DNA of 64,000 nt from Chalara sp. BL73 (GCA_918026815.1 CAKJVC010000006.1:1798001-1862000), one strand, 5' to 3'. Shown: positions 32,383 to 43,851, counted from the first letter of the stretch. Notes: a model not told the origin generated them from the sequence alone. Numbers and translations: made by a program.

Positions 32383-33287
32383 TATACATTAAACATATCC
32401 CAAACAATGAAACTTTCTGTGTTATTTCTTAATAACTAAGCGAATAACTGAAAACAATACAGGTACCTACTATATCCCGGTTAACATTTTGCCAGTTATT
32501 GGAGGGGGGACTCGCGGAGAAATAGAGAAGAAGTTGAAGGGGTGAGAAGTAAATGCGTAAAGAAAGCATTATCACCAACATACAGGCACATACCTTTTCT
32601 TCCATCAACTTAATCCCAGCTTTAAGTGTACATGTTTCAATATCTTACTGTATCTAAATACGTTTATAACGCATTAACAGGCTTCATAACTTGTGCGCTA
32701 GTGGTTGCTTCTCCACGTCTGCATTCATAAGGAACATGTTAAGAGAATTCGATATACCTGCAAGAATTGATAGGGGATGAAGGAAGGGTGCGGATGCGGA
32801 TACGCCTGGCGTAACTACGTTCGAGTTTTGTACGCTTCTCTTTTTCACTCCCAACTCTCCAGGGCATCTCATCTCTCCTACTTATCATTGTTGGAATGCA
32901 TGTAAATAGCTTTCACGTGATCCACCGGATCACCAGCATCGTGGGACCTCGTTCTCACCACAACTCACGTAGCTTAGAACAATCAATCAACGAACAACAG
33001 AACCAAAATCATACCAGCACGAGTGTAGTCAATAGCTACTACGTCTTTTGCTACGTGATAGGCATTCCGACACTGTAGGCAACCGACAATCATTGCTCAC
33101 ACGCGCTTCACTCCTTTCTGGATACGCTCAGCAGCGCTCACACTTCCTCGATACTCTCTCTCTCTCACTTGCATGCGCATACCCACTCTCGTCGAAACCA
33201 GGCACGCCGCATGATTGTTGAACGCACAACGCATGAGGATCCTATCAGCGAGGATATCTCCAGATAACGCGGCAAAGCCGGGCAGTT
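32383..33287. other. Gene-free stretch
   Basis: No recognised frame. From about 33085 the sequence is CT-rich with CACGCATACCCACTCTC-like text, possibly a leader of the next open frame. Confidence 0.35.
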
Positions 33288-33743
33288 ATGACAGATTATC
33301 CACATTTCAAATATCCCAATTTTTCAAACGGTATGAATCTACCAAAAGAACTAGCACCAGACCGCCCGGAAGTTTTAATACAAAGTTATATGGCTGAAAA
33401 AGAAGCATGGCTAAAAGCCCACCCAAGTGTACGGCCTGCAAACTACCGTAAAGCCCAGAAATGGAAAACTTTACGGCCTATAATCTTACAGGAACAGCTA
33501 TGGCTTATGCCAAAAGAGCGCCGGAATCTTCAGGGTAATATTATAGCTAGCAAAGCTAATTGGACACTTGAGGAGATTAAGATATGGCTGGATAATGAAG
33601 AAAGACTTGAAAATCAAGCCGAAACACAAGTAGAATCGGACTTTGAAGTAAACGGGAGGAAGCACAGCTTACGGGGTGTAAACGATGTATGGAAAGCAAT
33701 TACGGACGATGTTGCTAGAGATCAAGAGAGATATATTATGTAG
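33288..33743 (+). CDS. Stand-alone copy of the MULE transposase C-terminal domain
   Basis: 151-aa frame with ATG at 33288. It is homologous to the last ~130 residues encoded by the MULE at 55253-63477: DRPEVLIQSYMAEKEAWL, RKAQKWKTLRP, MPKERRNLQGNIIASKANWT, then WLDNEE and NDVWKAITDDVARDQERYIM. In this copy both tryptophans that are TAG in the MULE copy are TGG. There is no transposase part upstream and no obvious inverted repeat. It could be a domesticated accessory protein, the second protein of a MULE-type element, or a fragment. Function of the domain unknown. Confidence 0.55.
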   Translation: MTDYPHFKYPNFSNGMNLPKELAPDRPEVLIQSYMAEKEAWLKAHPSVRPANYRKAQKWKTLRPIILQEQLWLMPKERRNLQGNIIASKANWTLEEIKIWLDNEERLENQAETQVESDFEVNGRKHSLRGVNDVWKAITDDVARDQERYIM

Positions 33744-34222
33744 AGTTATAATTTAGAGTTTACAGGTCATTTGGTTGCTTTACAGGCTTGTAGTTATGTT
33801 TACAGAGTGATTTTACAGTGATTGTGATGCGGTACGGGGTACGCGTTCCCCACCAAAACGCGACACCAGCTGTAGAGAAGCCTACGACAGTCTAGGTCAT
33901 ACGCCCTTATAGTGGCTGCAAGCCTGTAACTGCTGTAACCGCAAGCCTGTAGCTGCAAGCCTATAACTGGCTATGGGCTGTTTCCGCTGCCGTTTGCAGC
34001 CCTACTTCTTACAAAGAGATACAGGGGTATGTTTTCCGCCATCGAGTCAAGATAAATCGAGTTCAGTCATATACTGTATGACCTAAACCACAAAATAATA
34101 TCTCCAAACAGCTTAATCGAAATGACAATGAGAACAAGATATATAGTGCAAATTGATGTGCCTTTCATTGAATGGGGGATGGCCAGTTACTGGCATCGCC
34201 AGCGCAACGCCATTCGCCGCCA
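33744..34222. other. Gene-free stretch with CTGTAGCTGC-type short repeats
   Basis: Around 33910-33990 the text GCAAGCCTGTAGCTGCAAG resembles the tandem units of the L4 LTRs but no LTR ends were found. Confidence 0.4.
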
Positions 34223-34224
34223 TA

Positions 34225-36045
34225 AGTCCGTGCACCCCCATTCCGAACACCCCCCCATTCCGAACACCTAAATAAGCGAGTACCAACCAAACGAAAACAA
34301 GTATAATTAAATAACTACTGAACTAAAATACAATCCAAAGTAGAATCAGATTCATTAGCCTCTTCTTCATCTTCCTTTTCAAGCTCAGCTTCTCCTGCAG
34401 CTATTTGTGTCTTTTTGATCTTATCAATGTCCGCAAACTTGGAATTTGGACTAGTCCTGACTTTCATTCGTTTTCTTGGTCTGGCCTTTTCTAATTGAAC
34501 TTCTAAAGACTGTATTTTGTAGCTATGATCTGCTAGAACACTTTCTTGCTTTTCAAACCCTTTTATAATTTTTCTAAACAAGAGTCTTTGTGTTGAAAAG
34601 CTGTTGTCTTGAAGTATTTGGAACTTAGCTACTTGAGCTTTAATATCGATCGATTTTTGAGGAGTAGTAAAGATTACTTGTTGAGAATCGATATGCGAGC
34701 TATTATTGAAGCTTTCTGTAGCTTGTTGAGTGTCCTTTTTTGAATTGCTATTCTCTAGGAGCAAAGGGCTCAAAAGAGGTTTAGCCATCGATTTTGGCCA
34801 TAAACCAGTTGCTTTCCACCCAGCTTTGATTATTTTGGCCGATAAAGCTTCCGTTCTAGCTATCTGATAGCAAGCAAGAAAATTTTGCTTTCCAATTGGG
34901 CTAGAATCGGTCAAAAGGCTCAAATGACTAACTGCCGTACGATAGTGACTTTTGAGTGATGAAAAGACTGACAAATCCAAAGGTTGTAAGACATGTGATG
35001 TATGTGGAGGCAAAAAAAGCAAATAAATGTTGTTTTGATAGCAAAGGTACATAAAATCAGTAGTTTCATGACTGCCATGGCCGTCCAAAATAAGTAGCCT
35101 AGGCTCGAGAGTGTAAGTTTGAGGAAGAAACACTTTTTCTAGCCATTCTATTGCTGTAGAGTCCGAAGTCCAGGCATTATCAGTAGCTGTAAATTTCCAC
35201 TTTTTATAAAGACTTAGATCTTGTGGAAAACATTGTTGTTGGACTGATTTTCCTTTGAAAATTACAAGTGGAGAAAGAGCTTTGCCAGTGGCTGAAATAC
35301 ATTCGATAAATGAAGTCCATGCACGAGAACCAGGCTGTTTTTTTTGAATAGAACGTCTTTCAGAACTTCCTACTACTAGGCCATTTGCTCCATAGCCTTC
35401 CATAATTCCTGATTCGTCCATATTGTATCGATTTTCGGGTTTGATAGCGGCAATAGCAGGAATAGCTAGTCGTTGAAACCAAGGCTTAATTATAGCAGTT
35501 GTAGCATTATTAACTCTTGTAGAATCAATATTTCGAGCTCTTTTGGTTCGTAAAATAGGATTACGTCGTAAAAAGCTTTCTATCCAACGTTTCCCTAGCT
35601 TTTTATGGTCGTTTTTAATTGCTAAAAGTCGACTAGCAAATTCTCGGATTTGGCCATGAGTCAAAGGAACACCTAGTGCTTCTTGGGCCAAAACCCAAGT
35701 AGCTAAGTGATTTTCTTGCACTTTTGATAGCCTCTGTTGACTTTCAGCTGCGAAAGTATGGTTTTCACTACCATGGTTGCGGTTCTGGAGTGTGCTTAAT
35801 GGAATCCCCCATTCTCGACTAGCTAGTCGTAAAGACTTCCCATTTCTGACGTCATTAAGAGCCGCAAGCAAATCTTGTTCGGTGTATCGATGCATAATTA
35901 CTTGAAGATAAAGAGATTCAAATTTGGAATTATATAAACTAGAATTGGTTTAATAAGTGATTTTCTTATTGAACTGGCGGTCTAGAAATTCGCTTATTTT
36001 AGGTGTTCGGAATGGGGGGGTGTTCGGAATGGGGGTGCACGGACT
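34225..36045 (-). mobile_element. pogo/Fot-type DNA transposon, intact
   Basis: 1821 bp between TA dinucleotides (34223-34224 and 36046-36047). The inverted ends AGTCCGTGCACCCCCATTCC match exactly. Each end holds two tandem copies of the GTTCGGAATGGGGG motif, a plausible double transposase-binding site. One transposase gene inside. The matching ends and the intact gene suggest recent activity. Confidence 0.88.
34315..35895 (-). CDS. pogo/Fot-family transposase
   Basis: 526 aa, ATG at 35893-35895. N-terminal psq-like helix-turn-helix (residues ~5-45) and CENP-B-type DNA-binding helix-turn-helix (~70-130, GKRWIESFLRRNP). DDE_1 catalytic core: YNMDESGIMEG (first Asp), LLILDGHGSHETTDF (second Asp) and PPHTSHVLQPLDLSVFSSLK (third Asp), i.e. 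the DDD triad of pogo/Fot elements. The C-terminus is Lys/Glu-rich. No internal stop, unlike most other transposon genes in the window. Confidence 0.9.
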   Translation of the reverse strand: MHRYTEQDLLAALNDVRNGKSLRLASREWGIPLSTLQNRNHGSENHTFAAESQQRLSKVQENHLATWVLAQEALGVPLTHGQIREFASRLLAIKNDHKKLGKRWIESFLRRNPILRTKRARNIDSTRVNNATTAIIKPWFQRLAIPAIAAIKPENRYNMDESGIMEGYGANGLVVGSSERRSIQKKQPGSRAWTSFIECISATGKALSPLVIFKGKSVQQQCFPQDLSLYKKWKFTATDNAWTSDSTAIEWLEKVFLPQTYTLEPRLLILDGHGSHETTDFMYLCYQNNIYLLFLPPHTSHVLQPLDLSVFSSLKSHYRTAVSHLSLLTDSSPIGKQNFLACYQIARTEALSAKIIKAGWKATGLWPKSMAKPLLSPLLLENSNSKKDTQQATESFNNSSHIDSQQVIFTTPQKSIDIKAQVAKFQILQDNSFSTQRLLFRKIIKGFEKQESVLADHSYKIQSLEVQLEKARPRKRMKVRTSPNSKFADIDKIKKTQIAAGEAELEKEDEEEANESDSTLDCILVQ

Positions 36046-36595
36046 TATGCGCCCGGCACGTGGAGTGTGGCGTTCTGCCTGATTGCGTATTGCCCACTCC
36101 TCATCTTGCTGTGTACTACGACCTTCAACAACTGCTTACAAAAACAATCCAACCCCACATCTTTCCTTTTCTCTCACAGCCAACAGGTATTGTAGGGGTA
36201 TCCTATTTCTGGTATTCAGCTCGGATGTGGCGTTTGCAACCAACAGTATCATCATTCACTGGCAAACGCTGCGAGGTTCCAGCATATCACCTCAGCTCCT
36301 TTTTACAGCAACATCCACCATGCTCTTCAATTGATTACCAAACCTTCAAATCCTGCTTGAGCACTTTAAAAACTTTCTCTGGCTACAACTCTCGTGTTAC
36401 ACCGGCAACATCGACCGAATTGAAGGGATAATTACTAAAATGGTCAGTATACAACTCCATACTTCTCCTTGACTAACGTCATGAGCCACAAAGCCTCTGC
36501 GACAGTTATACTCGGACCCGAATGCTGAGAGCACAGCAAGCAATGCAACCAGAGTTGAGTACGTTTTGAATTTCACTTTCACAGGCCCTACTAAC

Positions 36596-36764
36596 ATGGC
36601 CAGCATCATCGCCGTCCACGGCCTGAATCCACGAAGCAAGAAAGGCCGTGACCATGCTTGGGATACATGGCGCAAAACCTTCGGGTTCCCAAGGACGCCT
36701 CTGGCTCCGCGACGACCTGCCTCAATCCCTCCCCGAAACGCGCATCTTTCTCTACGAGGACTGA
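36596..36764 (+). pseudogene. SesB-like alpha/beta-hydrolase fragment
   Basis: ATG at 36596 opens MASIIAVHGLNPRSKKGRDH…AWDTWRKTFG, the N-terminus of SesB-like lipase domains found at the front of fungal NLRs. After a frame change near 36685 the text resumes as GRLWLRDDLPQSLPETRIFL and stops at TGA 36762-36764. The catalytic GxSxG part is absent. A truncated relic. Confidence 0.6.
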
Positions 36765-37230
36765 GAATCAGGAGCTCCCAGAAGAGACAGGGTTCCAATT
36801 CAAAACGCTTATTGCTCGGGACTGACACTAATTTCGAGGTTTACTGTACAGCCACTAGCGAAATCGGCTTCATCCCTTTGCCGTTGTCCTGACGCTAGGG
36901 CAATTATAGCTAGCTGCCTTTATCCCGCGTTTGCTGACCTAGCAAAGTAAGCTAACCCGGAAACTGACTTCTGCCTAAAGATTGAGACTTCTTCAGCCTT
37001 GCGGCGCAGCGCGCAGCAATTACGCGCGTCTCCTTCGCTCGCAGCATCAATTATATCGATTATATCCTCTACCTGTCCGTCCGATCGTTCTCGGCAGGCT
37101 CGAAGTAACTGCTCGTAGACGTCTACTCACAACACTCTTCATTCTGACTAGAGCCTGGGCTGTTTTGTAGGAACAACAGTCAGGCCACAAAATCTACAGT
37201 GCCAAGCCATCCCGTGTTAGAACACCCAAC

Positions 37231-38991
37231 ATGTCATCTTGTCCTAGTCCCCCGAATACGCCCTCTCCGGCGAGGGTGAGGAATGACAGAGACCTGGCAC
37301 GCCAGGATGAACGCTTTCCAGCAAGTGCTAGCAATCATGCACCGCTTACCCCTCCAACAAGCCCTCCAACAGCACCGTCGAAGAATAGATCTATTGCGGC
37401 CGTCAAGGCTATGGCTATCGCAGCTCCGATGGACCCTGCGACTCTGAAAAAAAGCCTGGGCCTTGACATCGGAAAATGCGGGTCTAATACGCTGGAAAAT
37501 CGTCCATGCAGGAACCCAAATCCTAGCAACATCGACAAACAGATCATGTCTATGACGACGCTGACTCAAGCGTCCCGAGAGCTTTTGATTCAGCTTGGGG
37601 TGCTTGCAGAGCTAGCTCTTTGCAAGCACCATATCAGACCTGTACCTAAAGCTGCTCGAATCAAGGACTGGAAGAAGGTTTTCCCAATTGGAGACGAAAA
37701 GGCAGTGCCAATGGAACCGATTGAAGATCAAATAAAAAGTGTATTGGATTGCTTCCCATACACCTCTGAGTATACCTGTGTAGGGGAAAACCGCAACGGC
37801 ATGCAATGTGGGAATAAAATTGGAGGCAAACGGATTCGCAGAGGCAAAAAAACAGTTGCTCTGATTCTTCAGCCAGAACACTACTCGCACCATCACAACC
37901 TCTCGTTTCTCCTCAATGTTCTTGCCTCTAATATGTTCTGTTATCACCACAAAGAACAGATCCCCGATCGGGTGGCAGAATGGGAATTGCGCATCACCAC
38001 GATTTACAGAGCTTATCCTATGCAGGATCGACCGCTCAGGTCGACAGGCAACACAGGATTGTCACGCAAGTTTCAAGGTAATCCAGCGGATTTTTGGGAT
38101 GGTGCCAACGATACAAGCGCTTTCGTCACCAAAATAGAGAAGAGCAGACCTTCAGATTACGAGGCCTGTTATTCATTGGTTCGAGACAAGATGAAGGAGC
38201 CTTTGAAGAAGGAAGAGTTGGACCGAGGCTATGTTTATGTCTACGAGGTCGAAGGCAACAAAGGCTTCGTCAAAATAGGATTTACTACACAAACTATTGA
38301 AGATCGCTCAGAACAATGGAAGTTCCAATGCGATAGGGTGCCTAAAGTCCTATATCCTCTCGGGTCTACAGAGAAGATTCCACATGCCAATCGTGTTGAA
38401 GGTCTGTGTTTGGCGGAGCTGAAGTATCGGAACGTAATAGTGATTTGCGAAGCCTGTCCAAAGCAGCACATAGAATGGGTCCAAGTTCCTGCTGCGGAAG
38501 CTATTGCGGTGATCCAGAAATGGACCAAGTGGATTAAGACGAGGCCATTCAAGGATATGGAGAGGCCACTTACTCGATGGCAAATCGCCAACGGAATTAC
38601 TTCATGGACCCTCAGGATCGAGGAGGTGAAGAGAACTGCTGACATGCCCAAGTTTATGCAGGAGATAGCGGCAGCTTCTCCGTCAGCAGGACACCAGCGC
38701 TCAAAGAGGGAGGCATCGGCACCTGTGTCTGCAGTGCGCCAGAGCTCGAGGAAGGAGACAGCTGTAGCTTCTCCGTCAGCAAGATACCAGCGCTCAGAGA
38801 GGGAGGCATCGGCACCTTCTGCAGGACACCAGCGCTCAGGGAGGGAGGCATCGGCACCTTCTGCAGGACACCAGCGCTTAACGAGGGACGCATTGGCAAC
38901 TTTGTCTGCAGGAAACCTGGCGCCGAAGAGGAACAACATTGTGTCAAGCTCGCGAGTTGAGCGAATTCTTTCGAAGATTTTCGACTCTTGA
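37231..38991 (+). CDS. T5orf172 / GIY-YIG-like domain protein
   Basis: 586-aa single exon from ATG 37231. Residues 1-90 are Pro/Ser-rich. A cysteine/histidine-containing middle part (CVGENRNGMQCGNKI, CYHHK) precedes a T5orf172 domain at about residues 332-440: GYVYVYEVEGNKGFVKIGFT, then R…W…C, E-G-L-C-L-A-E-L, and C…H-I-E-W-V. This is a GIY-YIG-superfamily fold known from phage T5 Orf172 and widespread in fungal lineage-specific genes. The C-terminus (~485-575) has imperfect repeats of SAGHQRSxREASAP. Nuclease activity is possible from the fold but unproven. No decay. Confidence 0.7.
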   Translation: MSSCPSPPNTPSPARVRNDRDLARQDERFPASASNHAPLTPPTSPPTAPSKNRSIAAVKAMAIAAPMDPATLKKSLGLDIGKCGSNTLENRPCRNPNPSNIDKQIMSMTTLTQASRELLIQLGVLAELALCKHHIRPVPKAARIKDWKKVFPIGDEKAVPMEPIEDQIKSVLDCFPYTSEYTCVGENRNGMQCGNKIGGKRIRRGKKTVALILQPEHYSHHHNLSFLLNVLASNMFCYHHKEQIPDRVAEWELRITTIYRAYPMQDRPLRSTGNTGLSRKFQGNPADFWDGANDTSAFVTKIEKSRPSDYEACYSLVRDKMKEPLKKEELDRGYVYVYEVEGNKGFVKIGFTTQTIEDRSEQWKFQCDRVPKVLYPLGSTEKIPHANRVEGLCLAELKYRNVIVICEACPKQHIEWVQVPAAEAIAVIQKWTKWIKTRPFKDMERPLTRWQIANGITSWTLRIEEVKRTADMPKFMQEIAAASPSAGHQRSKREASAPVSAVRQSSRKETAVASPSARYQRSEREASAPSAGHQRSGREASAPSAGHQRLTRDALATLSAGNLAPKRNNIVSSSRVERILSKIFDS

Positions 38992-39842
38992 GGCCTGCTA
39001 GCTGAGATGAGCGTTCGAGATTGTTGTGGCGTGTGGAGCTAGGAAAGATGTATGTGGTGCTAAATTTCACAATTGTATAACGAGCGGTACAAATCCTATG
39101 TTGTTATGGTTTACTCCAAATATCTGCAAGTAAATAGATGAACATAGTTGAATGAATGAATGCGTATTATGGGTCCTCGAGGCAAACCTTTATCGTCGAA
39201 ACTTCATTGGGCTATGATCCAACACTAAGATACCCGCCCGAGCCGACGTATTTACGACAATCAGGTTTACTGGCTAGATGATTAAAGATCCCAAGAAAGA
39301 ATATCTTAGGCCGAGGGGTGTTGCGACTCCCGGGACCTCGTACTATCGTTATGTAAAGTACAATCGAGCTCGCCGCACCAGTTAAGATCTATGTGCTCCC
39401 CTCCATGCTTGAGTGTTCAGAGTAATATGGATATGTAAATGAATTTGGAGATGTTGGAAGACGGTGGTCAATCTAGCGTTGGCAGCATTACGACCGATTC
39501 GTATAACCCTCCCTCAGCACTTCACGTAGTGCCCCTGTATCCAAGCAGGATGGTTTCAACGGACTGAGTGGCGATAACGGGCGACAGAGTAGATTCTTCT
39601 GCGAAAGGCCCTTTGTAAATGATAAGGAGAAATTTTACTACCCCTGGCAGGGATTGTGCTAATGATGTAGCTTTCAAGTGCCTATACCACAATGTGTTTC
39701 TGCCAAAATTTGAGCCGCACTCAAATGCAGACCAAGGTTTGGCCCATACCAAAATTTGGTAGTCACCTCTGATGGGTTCACGTGAAGGCCGGGTTTCATA
39801 GGGAGACGTTTCTTATCATGACTCTGCTAGCTAGCCTCCAGT
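38992..39842. other. Gene-free stretch
   Basis: No recognised frame. Only short minus-strand frames. Confidence 0.35.
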
Positions 39843-40010
39843 TGTTAGGATTTGAGAATCCAGGGGTAGCTGACATGTCTCTGACTAAGTGGGGAACGCT
39901 AGCGCTGAAGACTTTTCACACACACAATTGCTAGAACACACTTCATCAATCATACAGCGAACAATAGAGAGCCTGTCGGCATCTCAAAACTCCTTCTGAC
40001 TATCATTGTG
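39843..40010 (+). repeat. Dispersed repeat L7 (LTR-like), copy 1
   Basis: Starts TGTTAGGATTTGAGAATCC and is similar for about 150 bp to 53114-53275. It shares ACTAAGTGGGGAACGCTAGC and AACAATAGAGAGCCTG. The right boundary and target duplication were not found, so LTR status is unproven. Confidence 0.55.
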
Positions 40011-40815
40011 TAATTCACGTTCTATCACCGGTGTCAGGAATCGGCTTACGTAAGTAGGCCAAGGAGCTAGAGCACCTCACGCACACACAGATTACAGCCG
40101 TAATTGTAGAAAATATCATAACCACATAACGCTCTTACAAGCCCTGTATTCCATCGCCGTGATACCCTCACAGGTCCTCTAATTGATTCCCTGCCTATTA
40201 GACCCTATTTCTGATATCCGGCTACCAGCTGAAGCAATGTCGACCAGACCATCGAGTGAAGTAAGCGCAGCAAACAAAGCATCCAATTCTCCAAATCGTC
40301 GCACTTTGCAACCGACGAATCTATCGAGACTCATCATATTGCGGCTCTAAACGCTAGATCGAAAGTGCAAATCTTTCATGCGTGTACATCTGTGCTGTTC
40401 GTTATTATGATTCCTCGGTAGCGTCTGTATCATCTGGTCAACATTCCGCGCTGGCTTCCATTATCCTATTTTGCGGCGTCTTGCCAGAAAGGGTATATAG
40501 TCGGCTTGGTAGCCTACATCTGCCAAGGACAAGAGGTATCTATGGTTAAGGAATACAGCGTTTCAATATAGGTTTCGTATGCTTAAAATTTGTTACCCTT
40601 CTCTGCTTTATCGTGTTTTTAATCAAGTGTTCTGCATGCGCTAGTTTTCTCACGTTTAATGCGATACTACAAGATAGTGAGGTAGCTGGGGAAGGCACTT
40701 AGAAGTCCGTACTTTTACTTCGCGGAATGCCGCGAGCGACTTGATGACATTTAAGTTTTATTCATGTATTTTCCAGTAGCTGTTGTGTCTAAGCTGCAGG
40801 CAGCATTTGGCTATT
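40011..40815. other. Gene-free stretch
   Basis: No recognised gene; 3' flank of the BTB gene at its right end. Confidence 0.35.
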
Positions 40816-41738
40816 CTAAACAATACGCCGCATCAACATTTGGACAAGCTCTTGAGCCAGTTTCCCACCCTCTCCAACCAATGAAAGAAACTCAGGACAA
40901 TGAATCAGACTTCTCGCTTCACATGTAGTATACAACATCACTAGCGACCTTAGATCATCGGTGACATCGACACGATCCGGTGTATTCTCATCAGAGTAGG
41001 CATATCGCAGTAGCTCAACAATGTCGAGTCGCCGTGCCGCATACAGGGTAAATGATACCAATGTTTTGTGCAGTTTGTGTAAAGCGAGGGTTTTCAAAGC
41101 TTCGATACCCCATTTTTCCGCAAAGACGTATATCTGTGCGTGGCTTAGCAAAACGGGGGTATAATCCTCCGTAGGTCTAGAATTCGGACGGATTTGGCAT
41201 CGACTGGCAGAGATTGCGTGAATTGCGTCTACATCATAGAGCTTGTCATCGAGTGATTGCCGCAGGAGGCGACTCTTTGTTGTTTTTTTGGTTTTTTTGG
41301 GCGTGGATCCCCACATAACTTCAGGCTCAGGCTCAGGCCCCGGCTCAGGTGCAAGCGCTGCAGGTCCGTTCTCATCACGATCAGAAGTAGGAACATCTTG
41401 TGATATGGCAAGTAAAGATATGTCTTCAATATTGGGTCTGTAAATGGGATCTGGCGTAGCATAGTCTCCAGTATAGGCAAATTGACAGAATCGTGTGAAG
41501 GTATCTTCTTGTACATCCTCAAAGACCGCTTTTCTATCCGAAGCTTCTGCCATAACTCCATTGACTAGAACATCGAGTGCCCGTGACTGTTTGGCGACAG
41601 CTGTTGTATGGACAGTAAACTCTGCATGGCTCTGTCCAATAACAAACAAGAACTGTTTTGAACTGAATATACTGGGCTAAAGTCAGCTTCAGGCTATAGT
41701 CGGAAACTCAAAGCTCACCCTGCTTCTAGTGCTGCCAT
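40816..41738 (-). CDS. BTB/POZ-domain protein, 2 exons
   Basis: Exon 1 41738-41719 (MAALEAG) and exon 2 41671-40816, joined by a 47-bp intron (GTGAGC donor, CCCAG acceptor), give 291 aa. The BTB fold covers the first ~75 residues (FLFVIGQSHAEFTVHTTAVA…ALDVLVNGVM…FTRFCQFAYTGDY). A Glu/Pro-rich linker follows (EPGPEPEPEVMWG), then a helical C-terminal part (YVFAEKWGIEALKTLALHKL). This is the standard arrangement of fungal BTB proteins, which may act as Cul3 adaptors or dimerisation modules. Intact. Confidence 0.78.
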
Positions 41739-43653
41739 TATGAACCCGTAAATTCAAATACCGTTTTCGAGACGATCATCATCTTCGAAGTAGATAAGGG
41801 TCTTATGATACTCCATTTCATCTTTCTGTCCATTTGTTACACAAGAGTTGCGGTGAGAGAAGCACCAATCGTTTGATAGGTAGTTGATAACATGTGACGT
41901 ACCATGTTCGCCAAGCACGGTGTCAAATAGAGATGCCCTATTGTAAGGTTCAGTGAAAGATCGCCAAGGCGGTAAGGGTTTGAAATCGACGATGCGGTGA
42001 GAGTATGACTTGATACTCTCCACGCGAAAGTAACAAAGTCAGCGTCTCAGATACAGTCGATTCCTCACATAGGCATTCTCAACAGTCTCATGTGGCCGTT
42101 CTGCATCGTTGCCTCTCCGGCTGATGGAGATAACAAGATCTTCTTTGAAAGACTTGGGGGAGGGCTTGGAGACAAATTTGGGACGAATCATAAGTTGGCT
42201 AAGGCACTAGATATAGCGAGAAAATGTTGGAGGTTGAGGGAAAGGAGGAGTAGTGCACTTGGCACTAGGGAGAGGGTGTTTGATTGTAGGGATGGGATGG
42301 CGAGCTTGGGTGGACGTGCTACTCTGAATCCCCAGTCCAGGTTACAAAGTTTAGTTGCAGAATCCTATAAGATACGAAAGATAGATAACTTAGCATTCAG
42401 GCTACTGGTTCTTGAGAAATGAAGATAGCTGGGGTTTCTCGATTGCTACAATCAAGAAACCCCTATCTAGTGCTAGTGTCTATTTTCCGTCTCACTTATC
42501 GAGCAAGACTGCTTCTCTCCTCGCTCTTCTAGTTTAGGCTCGCTATCTCCGCTTTCCTCTTCTTTATTCCTGTTTGTATCAATACTTCCAGAATAGATTA
42601 GCTACTGAATGGGGGATGGATCATGTGACTCTGTTACATGACTCAGATGGGATGCATATCCTCATCCCTTCTTTCAACCTTCAACAATTCAATCACATTC
42701 GACCCAACAGGCAACTACGTAGCAATTACGTGGTATTGCCACGGGTAGAGTGATCCCACAATTCCCAAGGCTTATCTTCCTTCTTGTATGCGGCCAAGCG
42801 CTGCTCATCCAGCATTGGCCATCGGCTATGCTTGACTTCGCACCGTTGTCACCATGTAGCAGAGATAAATTCGCACTTTCATTCTGTGCCAATGGCTCCT
42901 GCTTTGCTTATTCATGTAAAAAGTTTCACAGAACAATCCTTTGCGTATGATAAGCGGCAGTCCGCTGCATCCAGATTTTTCAACCAGAAAATCAAATACG
43001 TAGCTAGAATTCAAACTCCACATAAATAAATCTAGCCGACTAGCTAACTAGGCGCTTCTACTTTTTATCTTCCTCGCTAATGATCCCTCTTGAACACTGG
43101 GATAAAGAGCATCAAATACTAAGTGCTCTGAATCCACCGGCATCAGTAGCTCTCGTTGGGGGCCGGACATTTTGATCCGGCACGACATGCAACAAACTCA
43201 ACCCCCTTTTCTTGATCATTTCTTCATTTCATTTCATTGTTAAATTTCATTCCAGAGAGTGCCATACGTCCGCCTCCCCCTAGCCTGGCTACGGAATCCT
43301 CGATCAGCCAACCGCATAAACGAAAGAAGCACGGTGAGATTAATCACGATGGCGGTTGACTGGCTGCTTCCATGAGGTAGCACACGGAATACCCAAAAGA
43401 TATATCTATTATTTGGTAAGTGTAGGAAGTAGGGGGTTTACGGATCCACATACGACCCACCAGGTCACGTGGTCCGCACAACCCCCATTTTGTAGAATCT
43501 AGAACCTAATACAACAACAATTATTACCGTATCCACCAAGAGCAAAAGTGCGGCCTACAAAGTAGAGCTGCGCCTTTTCCCCGTGGAAGGTAAGACCTGT
43601 ACCAACAGTAAGAATGGCCTTGGCGCTGTTACAACAAATCATGTGATATACTC
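41739..43653. other. Stretch without recognised gene
   Basis: The longest frames (41754-42023 minus, 42090-42422 plus) have no family character. A copy of the dispersed repeat of 4711-4811 lies inverted at 43418-43510. Confidence 0.35.
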
Positions 43654-43851
43654 TGTTCAAATAGAAAGAGTCACGTGGCCTTCAGAGAGTATAGGGCAAA
43701 CGAGTATCAATTGCTGAAGGTTATAGAACCTAAACTACAGGAGAGAATCCCTCTACTTATAGAGGTGTGATACCCACATGTCAGCACACTGATGCCTACA
43801 GGTGCCTACAATAAACTTTAGGTATGGTCCTTAGACCTAGCCTGTTCAACA
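43654..43851 (+). repeat. Solo LTR, family L1, TSD TACTC
   Basis: 198 bp, TGTTCAAATAGAAAGAG…GCCTGTTCAACA, flanked by TACTC at 43649-43653 and 43852-43856. Very close to the LTRs of the complete Copia element at 58772-63344, hence a young solo LTR. Confidence 0.92.
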
